Below, piece after piece: positions 40,374 through 49,333 of a DNA stretch of 64,000 nucleotides. How positions within the stretch are numbered: position 1 is the first letter of the stretch; every line of letters starts with the position of its first letter. The notes under the pieces were generated by a model. That model ran no database searches, was not told the origin of the DNA, and saw nothing but the letters and a program-made list of their open reading frames with translations. Origin of the DNA: Accumulibacter sp036625275. GTDB lineage: Bacteria > Pseudomonadota > Gammaproteobacteria > Burkholderiales > Rhodocyclaceae. The stretch covers positions 35,696-99,695 of the forward strand of contig NZ_JAZKUD010000007.1 of NCBI RefSeq assembly GCF_036625275.1, written 5' to 3'. A program made the position numbers and the translations under genes.

Positions 40374-40450
40374 AGCGCATTCTGAGTGCTGCTTTGGCAT
40401 TTCGCGGATGTCCTTGGGAAAAGTATTCAATCGCAAGAACTCATGAACCA

Positions 40451-40472
40451 GCCGCCTACAGGCGGCTTTTTT
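40451..40472 (+). terminator. Rho-independent terminator after tRNA-Val
   Basis: GCCGCC-TACA-GGCGGC followed by six T, 78 bp after the tRNA. The remaining space to the dksA-like gene holds only a small GGATGGC/GCCATCC hairpin near 40670. Confidence 0.92.
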
Positions 40473-40763
40473 GTTGACTGCCGGCGGGTCGCGTGCGCAC
40501 CAGACGGGAAGAAAAGTCATCGCTGGCCTGACTGCGCCTGGATATGATCCTGCTGCATGTCCAGCAATCGAGACTTTGCCGCTGCCTGGCCGTGCGACCA
40601 TCGCTTCCAGGCTATGCCGCTGACGCGCGATGCGCTAACATGAACCGCTGAAGCCAGAAGCTAGGCGGATGGCTGCCGCGCCATCCGTATAGGCGGCCCG
40701 AGGTCGAACCAGCGTCCTCAAGCGCTTTCCCTGATCGGTGGTCGAACAGAAACTGAAGGAGAG

Positions 40764-41198
40764 ATGAACATGGACGAGCTTGCCGGACGAGGTGACGCAG
40801 AAACCGAGGCGATGCTGTTGTCCGCCCCGTCGGAACAATACATGTCGCCCGAGCAACTGGCTTTTTTCCGTCGGCGACTACTCGAAGAAGAACAGGTCTT
40901 ACTCTCGGCAGTGAAAAAAACGGCTGACCACCTTCAGGAGAGCGCAACCAGTTCCGACTGGAACGATCGTGCCAGTGCCGAGGAAGAGCACACTCTCGAG
41001 CTGCGCGTCCGAGACCGCGAGAGAAAGCTGCTCCAGAAAATTCGCGAAGCCCTGAGACGGATTGATGAAGGCAACTACGGCTGGTGCGAGGAAACCGGCG
41101 AGCCGATCGGCATTCCCCGGCTGCTGGCGCGACCAACGGCTGCCCTCTGCCTCGAAGCCCAGGAGCGACGTGAACTGGTGAAGCGCCGTTTCGGCTGA
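40764..41198 (+). CDS. DksA/TraR-family RNA polymerase-binding protein, cysteine-poor type
   Basis: A 144-residue DksA homologue. The coiled-coil region carries the acidic tip (SDWNDRASAEEEHTLELRVRDRE) and the globular end has GNYGWCEETGEPIGIPRLLARPTAALCLEAQE. The zinc-finger positions read C-x2-T and C-x2-A, so two of the four cysteines are missing, as in DksA2-type paralogues that work without zinc. Such proteins act with ppGpp on rRNA promoters. The AAGGAGAG ribosome site is clear. Confidence 0.9.
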   Translation: MNMDELAGRGDAETEAMLLSAPSEQYMSPEQLAFFRRRLLEEEQVLLSAVKKTADHLQESATSSDWNDRASAEEEHTLELRVRDRERKLLQKIREALRRIDEGNYGWCEETGEPIGIPRLLARPTAALCLEAQERRELVKRRFG

Positions 41199-41204
41199 TT
41201 TCCG

Positions 41205-42089
41205 ATGCCACAGATCACTGCCAACAATCTTCAGATCGAATACGAATCCTTCGGCGCCGAATCGGCGCCGGTGATCCTGCTGATCATGGGACTGGGCGCG
41301 CAATTGGGGCGCTGGAACACCGAACTCTGTGAGGCACTCGTCGCCCGTCACTATCGCGTGCTCCGCTTTGACAACCGGGATTGTGGTCTGTCCAGCAAAC
41401 TCGACGCCGCCGGCATTCCGGAAGTGGGCCGGGCACTGCGCACCGGCACACCGTTGGTCGCACCCTACACGCTTGAGGACATGGCGGCGGACAGCGTCGG
41501 CCTGCTCGATGCACTAGGGATCGAAAAGGCGCATATCGTGGGTGCGTCGATGGGCGGCGCGATCGCGCAGATTGTCGCGGCACGCTATCCGCAGCGCACC
41601 CTGTCGCTGACCAGCCTCATGTCCACCAGCAGCCATCCCGACCTGCCGCCACCGACGCGCGAGGCTGCACAGGCGTTGATGGCCCCCCTGCCGCCGACGC
41701 GTGACAAGGAAGCGCTGATCGAAGATGCCCTCCGACGCCAGCTGGCTGTCGCCAGCCCCGATTTCCCGAGCTGTCCGGAGCGTTTGCGGCAAGTACTCAC
41801 CGAAGAGCATGCGCGCGGTTTCCACCCGCCTGGAGTGGCGCGGCAATTGGCTGCCTTTCTGGCCAGTGGTGACCGGCGCGCGCTGCTGGCAACGATCAAG
41901 GCGCCCACACTGGTCCTGCACGGCGCCGACGATCCGCTGATCCCGGTTGCCTGTGGCTACGACGTGGCAGCGCACATCCCGGGAGCCAAGATCCGGGTGA
42001 TCGAAGGACTGGCTCATGACCTCCCGCTGGCACTCACCGAGGTGTTTGCCGATGCGATTGCCAGCGTGGCACAAGCGGCAGAACACTGA
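41205..42089 (+). CDS. Alpha/beta hydrolase
   Basis: A 294-residue alpha/beta hydrolase-fold enzyme. It has FDNRDCGLSSK, the nucleophile elbow VGASMGGAIAQ, an Asp in LHGADDPLIPV and the likely catalytic His in EGLAHDLP. The oxyanion region LLIMGLGAQLGRW resembles the short-chain ester or lactone hydrolase group. It follows the dksA-like gene by six bases. The substrate is unknown. Confidence 0.85.
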   Translation: MPQITANNLQIEYESFGAESAPVILLIMGLGAQLGRWNTELCEALVARHYRVLRFDNRDCGLSSKLDAAGIPEVGRALRTGTPLVAPYTLEDMAADSVGLLDALGIEKAHIVGASMGGAIAQIVAARYPQRTLSLTSLMSTSSHPDLPPPTREAAQALMAPLPPTRDKEALIEDALRRQLAVASPDFPSCPERLRQVLTEEHARGFHPPGVARQLAAFLASGDRRALLATIKAPTLVLHGADDPLIPVACGYDVAAHIPGAKIRVIEGLAHDLPLALTEVFADAIASVAQAAEH

Positions 42090-42180
42090 TCGATCCCCCC
42101 ATCCATGCTCACATTCTCCTCTGCGGCCGCTCTGTAGAGGGGGTTGTAGCGTGCTTGCGGACGTCCCGGCACAGTGACCA

Positions 42181-43620
42181 GTGAACGCCATTCTCGCACC
42201 CGAACCGCTGATTTTTGTCGACCTGGAAACCAGCGGCGCCAATTTGGCGAACGACCGGATCATTGAAGTCGGCCTGATCGAAGTCGACGCGAATGGCGCA
42301 CAGGAATGGAGCGTCCTGGTCAATCCCGAAATCCCGCTTTCCTCTTTCATCACCGGGCTCACCGGCATCGATGACGCCATGCTCTGCTCTGCCCCCACGT
42401 TTCGGCAACTTGCCCCGGCTCTGCTCGACCGGCTGCGCGGACGCTTGCTGATCGCGCACAATGCCCGCTTCGACTACGGCTTCCTGAAAAGCGAGTTCGC
42501 ACGGCTCGGCGTGGATTTTCGGGCATCCAGCCTGTGTACGGTCAAGCTCTCACGCAAGCTGTTTCCCGAGTACCACCGTCACAGCCTCGACATCCTGATG
42601 ATGCGGCATGGCCTCAGCGTTGCGGGTGCTCGTCACCGTGCGCTAGCCGACGCGCGCGCGCTCTGGGACCTGTGGCAGTGCTGGTATCGGCAACTGCCCG
42701 CCGCGACCATCGCAAGTGCGGTCGCGGCGATTGTCGGTCGCCCCGAGTTGCCACCGCAAATCGATGCTGCGCTGATCGATGACCTGCCCGAAGCGGCAGG
42801 TGCTTATGCATTTTACGGCAGGGACGGGCACCTGCTGCTGAGCAGACGCAGCAGCAATCTCCGCCAGCAGGTCCTGGCACATTTCACGCCGGACAAACGC
42901 GACACGACCCTGATCCGCGACACCTGGCAGGTCGAGTGGCGTGCTGCAGCCGGCGAGTTCGGCGCGCACCTGCGCCAACTCGAACTCGCCCGCTCAGTGC
43001 CAGAGTCTCACCCGACGGTCGGAAGTCACGCTGTGCCGCGACATGCCGCGGCCAATGAACTCTGTTCGTGGCAACTCCGGCAACACGCTCAGGGCGATTT
43101 TCGGCCGCAACTCGTTTTTGCGGAAGACATCGATTTTGCGCTGGCCGACGATCTGTTCGGCCTGTACCCGACTCGTCGCGAAGCGCTGCGCAGCTTGCGC
43201 ACGCTCGCCGACGCACACCGCCTGTGCCACCGGCAGCTCGGGCTTGAAGAAACGGAACCAGGGGAAGCCTGCACCTCCTACCGGCAGAAGAACTGCCGCG
43301 GCGTCTGCATCGGCAAGGAAAGCGCCGGGTTGCACAGCGCCCGCCTGCTGACCGGGCTGGCCAAGTTCAAAGTCAAGGCCTGGCCTTACCAGGGAGCAGT
43401 GGTGCTGATCGAGCGAGATGAATTCGGCATGCGCGAGGAACTGCATCTGATCGATCGCTGGCGCTGGCTGGGCACGCTGCACAGCGAAGAAGCCCTGCAG
43501 GCGTGCCTGGCCGATGGCCCGACTGCAAGCCGCTTCGACCCCGATATCTACCGGCTCATCCACAAGGCTCTGCAGGCGGGCAAACTGCGCGTGCGTCCCT
43601 GCCCCGGATTCTCACTTTGA
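42181..43620 (+). CDS. DnaQ-type exonuclease fused to a degenerate UvrC-like GIY-YIG region
   Basis: A 479-residue protein, GTG start. Residues 1-180 are a DEDDh exonuclease (FVDLETSGANL, IAHNARFDYGFL, HRALADARAL). Residues 195-280 align by eye with the GIY-YIG of UvrC/Cho fusions (DLPEAAGAYAFYGRDGHLLL), but the second motif (normally YVGKS) reads LLSRRS and the catalytic Glu position looks like Gln. The rest resembles the C-terminal part of the fusion family, with Cys residues at EACTSYRQKNCRGVC. It probably works only as an exonuclease. Confidence 0.82.
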   Translation: MNAILAPEPLIFVDLETSGANLANDRIIEVGLIEVDANGAQEWSVLVNPEIPLSSFITGLTGIDDAMLCSAPTFRQLAPALLDRLRGRLLIAHNARFDYGFLKSEFARLGVDFRASSLCTVKLSRKLFPEYHRHSLDILMMRHGLSVAGARHRALADARALWDLWQCWYRQLPAATIASAVAAIVGRPELPPQIDAALIDDLPEAAGAYAFYGRDGHLLLSRRSSNLRQQVLAHFTPDKRDTTLIRDTWQVEWRAAAGEFGAHLRQLELARSVPESHPTVGSHAVPRHAAANELCSWQLRQHAQGDFRPQLVFAEDIDFALADDLFGLYPTRREALRSLRTLADAHRLCHRQLGLEETEPGEACTSYRQKNCRGVCIGKESAGLHSARLLTGLAKFKVKAWPYQGAVVLIERDEFGMREELHLIDRWRWLGTLHSEEALQACLADGPTASRFDPDIYRLIHKALQAGKLRVRPCPGFSL

Positions 43621-44268
43621 GCGCTCGACAGCCTCCGGATTGCCGGGATGTCCACCGGCCTTGCGCAAGAGGTCGGCGATGTCGGTATTCTCGGTCTTCA
43701 GCGCCCAGTCGATGGCCGTCGCACCCCGTTCGTTGGCAAGATTCGGGTCGGCGTTGTTCTGCAGCAGGAGTTCGACGACCTCGAGATGTCCAAAGCGAGC
43801 GGCAAACAGCAGCGCCGTCGAACCATTGGCGGTCGTTGCATTGACCTCGGCACCCTTCTTGAGCAGATAGTCGACCACTGCCGCATGGCCGTTGAAAGAC
43901 GCGTAGATCAGTGGGGGCCAGCCGTACAGGTTGACGTCTGCACCCGCTTCAACCAGACGTTTGACGAACGGCAGTTTGCCCTGGTAGGCCGCCAGGCTCA
44001 GCGCGGTCTCACCGTTGCGGTTGCGGGTATTGATGCGGGCGCGACGCTTGAGCAGATAATCGAAGAAATCCAGGTTACCCCGCTGGACGGTCTGCATCAG
44101 CAGCGTATTGCCCAAGGCATCGACCGAATTGACATCCATGCCACGGTTGATCAACTGAATCGCCCAAGGCGTGTCACCGGAAATCAGAGCCTCCTCCATG
44201 TCTTCATACGCCCCGGCCGTGGCCAAGGCGGGAAGCAGCAAGGCAAACAACAACGCAATCATTTTCAT
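43612..44268 (-). CDS. Exported ankyrin-repeat protein (small)
   Basis: A 218-residue protein with signal peptide IALLFALLLPALATA and about five ankyrin repeats, e.g. GNTLLMQTVQRGN, GETALSLAAYQGKLPFVKRL and GSTALLFAARFGHLEVVELL. It is the last gene of the mltG-tmk-holB-pilZ-tatD transcript, coupled to tatD by ATGA. It converges with the exonuclease gene by nine bases. Confidence 0.88.
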   Translation of the reverse strand: MKMIALLFALLLPALATAGAYEDMEEALISGDTPWAIQLINRGMDVNSVDALGNTLLMQTVQRGNLDFFDYLLKRRARINTRNRNGETALSLAAYQGKLPFVKRLVEAGADVNLYGWPPLIYASFNGHAAVVDYLLKKGAEVNATTANGSTALLFAARFGHLEVVELLLQNNADPNLANERGATAIDWALKTENTDIADLLRKAGGHPGNPEAVERSK

Positions 44269-45053
44269 TGAGGGACTTTCGTACGGGCATCAGGAAAAAG
44301 TCGGAAAAAATTGTGGGTGGTGGCGTCGACCAGGTCCTGGTAGCTCAGGCCACGCAGTTTCGCGATCTCTTCGGCAACGTGTTTCACATAGGCAGGCTGG
44401 TTGGTCTTGCCCCGATACGGTACCGGCGCGAGATAGGGGGAGTCGGTTTCAACCAACAGACGGTCAAGTGGCACACGCCCTGCTACCTCCCGCACCGTCA
44501 GCGCATTCTTGAAAGTGACGATGCCGGACATGGAAATGTAGAAACCCTGATCAAGCGCCGCTTCGGCGACCTGCCAGGTTTCAGTGAAGCAGTGCATCAC
44601 CCCGCCGGCCTCGCCGGCCTCTTCTTCCTTCATCACTTGCAGAGTATCGGCGGCCGCCTCCCGCGTATGGATCACCAGCGGTTTGCCAGCAACGCGGGCG
44701 GCGCGAATGTGCGTACGGAAACGCGCTCGCTGCCACTCCGGAGCATCCTTGTGCCAGTAGTAATCCAGCCCGGTCTCACCGATGGCGATGATGCGCGGAT
44801 GGCGAGCCAGTTCCACGAGTTCGTCAAGCGTTGGTTCGCGAACCCCGGTGTTCTCGGGATGAACGCCGACCGACGCCAGAATCGTTGGCCAGGCCTCGGC
44901 CAGGGCCAGCACCCGCGGCAGGTCTTCGAGCGTGACGCCGATGCACACTGCACAGCCCACACCATTCTCGTGCATCGATTCAAGCACCTGCCCGATATGG
45001 GCAGACAACTTCGGAAAATCGAGGTGGCAGTGGGAATCGACCAGCATCCCCAT
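44265..45053 (-). CDS. tatD: TatD-family deoxyribonuclease
   Basis: A 262-residue TIM-barrel metal hydrolase (TatD/YcfH). Metal ligands are HCHLDF at the N-terminus, GETGLDYYWH, HTREA, MHCFTE and LVETDSPYLAP. It is the conserved neighbour of holB and pilZ in many Betaproteobacteria. Its start overlaps the pilZ stop. Confidence 0.93.
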   Translation of the reverse strand: MGMLVDSHCHLDFPKLSAHIGQVLESMHENGVGCAVCIGVTLEDLPRVLALAEAWPTILASVGVHPENTGVREPTLDELVELARHPRIIAIGETGLDYYWHKDAPEWQRARFRTHIRAARVAGKPLVIHTREAAADTLQVMKEEEAGEAGGVMHCFTETWQVAEAALDQGFYISMSGIVTFKNALTVREVAGRVPLDRLLVETDSPYLAPVPYRGKTNQPAYVKHVAEEIAKLRGLSYQDLVDATTHNFFRLFPDARTKVPQ

Positions 45054-45433
45054 CAGACGGTATGGGTCGGGCGACCGGACTGCATCACGCCGCCGAGCAG
45101 TCCTTCGATGCGTCTGCGCGCCTCGATGCCACTTTCGTCGTTCTTGAAGTGCACCCCAATCCCCTGAACCTTGTTGTTATGCGCGCCGACCGGAGTGATC
45201 CAGACGACTGTACCGGCGATCGGCAATTTGGCCGGGTCCTCCATCAGAGACAACAGCATGAACACCTCATCGCCCATGCCATAGTTGCGATTGGTCGGAA
45301 TGAAGATTCCACCGTTACGCAGAAGCGGCATGTACGCCGCGTACAACGCCGACTTCGAGTTAATGTTCAGCGACAATACGCTCGGGCGCGGCGCTGCGGA
45401 GGCCACTGGCTTGCTGGAGTTTGCGTCTGCCAT
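45053..45433 (-). CDS. PilZ-domain protein (type IV pilus type)
   Basis: A 126-residue PilZ-fold protein with VLSLNINSKSALYAAYMPLLRNGGIFIPTNRNY at its core, then VFMLLSLMEDPAKLPIAGTVVWITP. The c-di-GMP motif RxxxR is not evident before the barrel, as in PilZ proteins of pilus assembly that do not bind the nucleotide. It sits between holB and tatD, the usual place of pilZ. Confidence 0.9.
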   Translation of the reverse strand: MADANSSKPVASAAPRPSVLSLNINSKSALYAAYMPLLRNGGIFIPTNRNYGMGDEVFMLLSLMEDPAKLPIAGTVVWITPVGAHNNKVQGIGVHFKNDESGIEARRRIEGLLGGVMQSGRPTHTV

Positions 45434-45440
45434 ATCCTTC

Positions 45441-46481
45441 TCAGGAGGTTCGGAACAGCCGTGCGTAACTCAGGAAAAATTCTTCGAGAAACAGGCGGCT
45501 GTTCAAAGGTTGCTCGCATTGGGCCTTGTATTGTATCGCCTTTCGGTGCAATGCCAAGAGCTTGCGAAGGTCGGTGGTTTGCGCCAGACCTTGCAGCAGC
45601 GGCGTCTGCCCCAGGAAATAGCGTGGCGGCAGACCCTCGCTCGCCAGACTGAGGTCGAACAGCCACTTCTGCGCCCAGTCGACAACGCGTTTCAAAGGTG
45701 CCGGGCGTTTCTCGGCCTTGACCAGCTTGTCGAGGCTGGCGGCAGCGGCCAAAGGGTCGAGTCCCTGGCCCAGCGAAACCTGCGCGAGCAGTGAATCGAG
45801 CAGCACGCGCTCGCCACTGCTGCTCAGTGCCAGCGCCAGCAGCGGCGAACCGCCAGCCAGCGCCAGCCAGCTTCCGGCATCGCTGACCCCTGCATCACGC
45901 AGCCATTGCCCGGCAACATCATGCGCCGGGCTGCGCACGGGCATCATCTGACAGCGGCTACGGATCGTCGGCAGCAGGCGGTAAGATTCGCTGGAAACCA
46001 GGAGGAACAGGGTCGCAGCAATCGGTTCCTCCAGTGACTTGAGAAGCGCATTCGCGGTCGGGCGATTCATGGCCTCGGCCGGGTTGAGCAACACCACGCG
46101 CACGCCATGGCGGTGCGTACCGACATGCAGGAACTCATCGAGTTCCCGCACTTGATCGATCGTGATCTGCTGGCTGGGCTTCTTCTTGCCCGTCTCTTCG
46201 CCCTCCCCGGCTTCAGCCACCGCGTCGGCAACGAGCGCACTCGGCTGCAACAGGCGCAGATCCGGGTGGTTGCCTTGCGCCAGCCAGCCGCAGGCCAGGC
46301 ATTTGCCGCAAGCCTTGCCGGAAGCAGCGAGGTCTTCGCAGAGCAGTGATTCAGCAAAAGCGCGAGCCAGCTCGAACTTGCCGATTCCCCGCTGACCGGC
46401 AATCAGCAGCGCGTGCGGCAGTTGCGCCCGCCGCGCGCGAAGTTGTTGCCAGACTGCTGAATGCAATTCGATGATATTCAT
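45441..46481 (-). CDS. holB: DNA polymerase III subunit delta'
   Basis: A 346-residue clamp-loader subunit. The N-terminal AAA+ domain has LPHALLIAGQRGIGKFELA (Walker A like) and the zinc-module cysteines CEDLAASGKACGKCLACGW. The sensor and SRC-type blocks (SYRLLPTIRSRCQ) are intact. It overlaps tmk by four bases. Confidence 0.94.
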   Translation of the reverse strand: MNIIELHSAVWQQLRARRAQLPHALLIAGQRGIGKFELARAFAESLLCEDLAASGKACGKCLACGWLAQGNHPDLRLLQPSALVADAVAEAGEGEETGKKKPSQQITIDQVRELDEFLHVGTHRHGVRVVLLNPAEAMNRPTANALLKSLEEPIAATLFLLVSSESYRLLPTIRSRCQMMPVRSPAHDVAGQWLRDAGVSDAGSWLALAGGSPLLALALSSSGERVLLDSLLAQVSLGQGLDPLAAAASLDKLVKAEKRPAPLKRVVDWAQKWLFDLSLASEGLPPRYFLGQTPLLQGLAQTTDLRKLLALHRKAIQYKAQCEQPLNSRLFLEEFFLSYARLFRTS

Positions 46482-47113
46482 AAACAGTATCTTGTAATCG
46501 TTTCCTGAATCAGTTTCCGGATCACCTCCGGAGCCTGGGCAGCGTCGATGACCTGCATGCGCTGTGGTGCTGCAGCCGCACGTTCCAGATAGGCTTGGCG
46601 CACGCGTTCATGAAAATCCGCCCGCTCCTGTTCAAAACGGTCAAGTTCGCGTCCCTGGGCAGCAATGCGCTGGCCAGCGATGGCCGATGGCACATCGAAC
46701 AGCAGGGTCAGATCCGGCTGCAGATGGGGATGCACCCACTGTTCGAGCTGCGCGAATTTGAGCCTGTCGAGGCCACGTCCGCCACTTTGGTAAGCGTAAG
46801 TGGCGTCGCTGAAACGGTCGCAGATTACCCAGTCGCCGCGTTCGAGGGCCGGTTCGATGACCCGTTCGAGATGCTCGCGGCGAGCCGCAAACATCAGCAG
46901 CGCTTCCGTCTCAAGGTGCATCGCCTGGTGCAGCAGCAGTTCCCGGAGTTTCTCGCCAAGCGGCGTCCCTCCCGGTTCCCGGGTGGTCAGCACCGTCCGG
47001 CCATGGTGACCGAGAAAGGCCGCGGCGTCGGCCAGATGACTGCTCTTGCCGGCGCCGTCAATACCTTCGAAGGTGATCAATCTGCCGCGCGGTTTGTACT
47101 CACCCTGGCTCAA
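46478..47113 (-). CDS. tmk: Thymidylate kinase
   Basis: A 211-residue dTMP kinase. The P-loop is FEGIDGAGKSSHL; the DRX motif DRFSDATYAYQSGGRGL and TREPGGTPLGEKLREL are typical. It overlaps mltG and holB by four bases on each side. Confidence 0.96.
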   Translation of the reverse strand: MSQGEYKPRGRLITFEGIDGAGKSSHLADAAAFLGHHGRTVLTTREPGGTPLGEKLRELLLHQAMHLETEALLMFAARREHLERVIEPALERGDWVICDRFSDATYAYQSGGRGLDRLKFAQLEQWVHPHLQPDLTLLFDVPSAIAGQRIAAQGRELDRFEQERADFHERVRQAYLERAAAAPQRMQVIDAAQAPEVIRKLIQETITRYCL

Positions 47114-48111
47114 GGCTTGCCCCCTCTCTGATAGCGCGTTACCGCCTGGTTGTGTTCGGGCAGCGTATTTGAAAAATGGCTCGTGCCATCGCCACGGGCA
47201 ACGAAATACAGCGCGTCGCTGAGTGCCGGGTGCAGTGTCGCGTGCAAGGCGGCCAGACCAGGCATGGCGATCGGTGTCGGCGGCAGACCAGCGCGTTTGT
47301 AGGTATTGTAGGGCGTATCGGCCAGCAGGTCGCTTTTGCGCAGGTTGCCGTCGAAGTTGTCGCCCAGGCCATAGATCACGGTCGGGTCGGTCTGCAGGAG
47401 CATTCCCTGGCGTAGACGGTTGACGAATACCGCGGCCACCAGCGAGCGATCCTGGTCGCGCCCGGTCTCCTTTTCGACGATCGAAGCCATGATCAAGGCC
47501 TGGTAGGGATCACGATAAGGCAGACCGACTGCCCGCGCGGACCATTCGCGTGCCAGATGCCGCTGCATTGCGCGGTAGGCGCGCGCCAGCAGTTCGACAT
47601 CGCTGCTTCGTTTGGCAAAAAGATAGGTGTCGGGAAAAAAGAGCCCCTCGGCGGCCGTCTCCGATACCCCCAGCAGGCGCATGATCTCGGCTTCGGGAAG
47701 GCCGGTGGTTTCATGGCGGAGTTCCGGATGCGCGTCGAGGCGCTCGCGCATTTGCCGGAAGGTCCACCCTTCGATGAAGGCCAGTTCCGCCTGCGTGAAG
47801 TCGCCACGGGTCAGTTTCCTCAACAGCTGCAGTGGCGTCACGCCGTGGGTGATTTCGTAACTGCCGGCCTTGATCGAAGCTTCGACGCCGAGCATCCTGG
47901 CGAGCAGGATCAGCGCCCAGGAATCGAGTTCGACACCGGCCGCGGCGATCTCACGGGTCGCGGTGCGCAGGCTGCTGCCGGGCGTGATCGTGAAATCGAC
48001 CGTCGTACGTTCCAGACTGATCGGCGTCAGCAGCACGCTGGCGAACAGCGCGCTCAGCAGCACGCAGACCACGACAAGAAAAACGAACAAGCGACTGAGA
48101 ACTTTGCGCAT
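47110..48111 (-). CDS. mltG: Endolytic murein transglycosylase MltG
   Basis: A 333-residue inner-membrane protein from ATG 48111. It has one TM segment at the N-terminus (FVFLVVVCVLLSALFASVLL) and a periplasmic YceG domain with the catalytic Glu in AAEGLFFPDTYLF and downstream IVEKETGRDQDRSLVAAVF and LQTDPTVIYGLGDNFDGNL. It cuts nascent glycan strands. Longer frames upstream read through the promoter region and were not used. Confidence 0.94.
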   Translation of the reverse strand: MRKVLSRLFVFLVVVCVLLSALFASVLLTPISLERTTVDFTITPGSSLRTATREIAAAGVELDSWALILLARMLGVEASIKAGSYEITHGVTPLQLLRKLTRGDFTQAELAFIEGWTFRQMRERLDAHPELRHETTGLPEAEIMRLLGVSETAAEGLFFPDTYLFAKRSSDVELLARAYRAMQRHLAREWSARAVGLPYRDPYQALIMASIVEKETGRDQDRSLVAAVFVNRLRQGMLLQTDPTVIYGLGDNFDGNLRKSDLLADTPYNTYKRAGLPPTPIAMPGLAALHATLHPALSDALYFVARGDGTSHFSNTLPEHNQAVTRYQRGGKP

Positions 48112-48289
48112 CAATCCTGCGCAACCGGCAGGCTGCGGGGCGGGAACGAGGGAATCGACTTGGAGTGGCCCTATAATAGCCGAAACGCCCTGCCCTGAAC
48201 CGGACTCGCGGGTTCCGGATCGCCGCCCGCGGGTGAGGACCGCAGGCCAGGGGCATTGACGGTCACGATTTGATGGAAATGAGGCAACA

Positions 48290-49321
48290 ATGAACTTGAT
48301 CTGGCAGGACATTCTGGGAGCTTCCGGCGCACACCTCGAAAACGGTTTCGTCTGCGATTTCGGCGATGCCGCCGCAGAGCTGGCGGCTGCCGCTACGACG
48401 ACCATCGTTGCGCCCCTGAGCCACCTCGGCGTAATCAGGGTCAGCGGCCCTGAAGCGGCCTCTTTTCTGCATCATCAATTGACCAGCGACGTCAAGCATC
48501 TCGCCAGCGACGCGGCACAGCATTCGGCCTGGTGCTCGGCCAAGGGGCGGATGCTCGCCAGCTTCCTGATTTTCCGCATCGGCTCCGACTATCAGTTGCA
48601 ACTGTCTGCCGATCTGCTGCCGGCGATCCACAAGCGTCTGCAGATGTTCGTTCTACGCAGCAAGGTGACCATCAGTGATTTGTCCGTGGCTTGCGTACTG
48701 ATCGGTGTCTCCGGTCCGCAGGCCGAAGCGGTACTGCAAACCGTCCTGCTACCAGTTCCCGCCAATCCCTTGAACACCGCCGTTTTCGCGGCTGGAGCCG
48801 TTGTCCGCCTCGATGGCCGCCGTTTCGAAATTCTCGTCAATCGCGACGCCGCCCCGACGCTATGGCTGAAACTGCTCACCCAGGCCCGACCGGTGGGCAC
48901 CGCCGTCTGGCAATGGCTGGATATTGAGGCCGGTGTGCCGCTGATCAGCGAGCGCACCAAAGAGGAGTTCGTTCCGCAAATGGCCGATTTCGAACAGCTT
49001 GGAGCGATCAGCTTCCACAAGGGCTGCTATCCCGGCCAGGAAATCGTCGCCCGCACGCAATACCTCGGCAAAGTCAAACGCCACCTCTACCGCGCCCACT
49101 CGACCACGCCGATGGCCACCGGCGATGCGATTTTCTCACCGGCCAGTCCCCAGCACCATTGCGGCATGATCGCCAACGCCGCACCGGCGCCGTCGGGCGG
49201 CTACGATGCCCTGGCGATCGTTCAGGAGAACTTCGTCGGCGCCGGGAATCTGGAACTCGGCGCTCCGGGTGGCCCACACCTTGACCTGCAACCCGTGCAT
49301 CGCTCTGTCACCACGCCTTGA
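48290..49321 (+). CDS. ygfZ: tRNA-modifying / Fe-S repair protein YgfZ
   Basis: A 343-residue folate-binding YgfZ (GcvT-like) protein. The signature KGCYPGQEIVARTQYLGKVKR carries the conserved Cys. It supports MiaB-type Fe-S enzymes, and miaB is encoded in this window. It is divergent from mltG, with a TATAAT at 48172-48177 that may serve it. Confidence 0.93.
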   Translation: MNLIWQDILGASGAHLENGFVCDFGDAAAELAAAATTTIVAPLSHLGVIRVSGPEAASFLHHQLTSDVKHLASDAAQHSAWCSAKGRMLASFLIFRIGSDYQLQLSADLLPAIHKRLQMFVLRSKVTISDLSVACVLIGVSGPQAEAVLQTVLLPVPANPLNTAVFAAGAVVRLDGRRFEILVNRDAAPTLWLKLLTQARPVGTAVWQWLDIEAGVPLISERTKEEFVPQMADFEQLGAISFHKGCYPGQEIVARTQYLGKVKRHLYRAHSTTPMATGDAIFSPASPQHHCGMIANAAPAPSGGYDALAIVQENFVGAGNLELGAPGGPHLDLQPVHRSVTTP

Positions 49322-49333
49322 GTGCAGGCCACG

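Noticed and set aside
48112..48405. N-terminal extension of mltG
   Set aside because: It covers the promoter region shared with ygfZ, and the membrane helix correctly follows ATG 48111.
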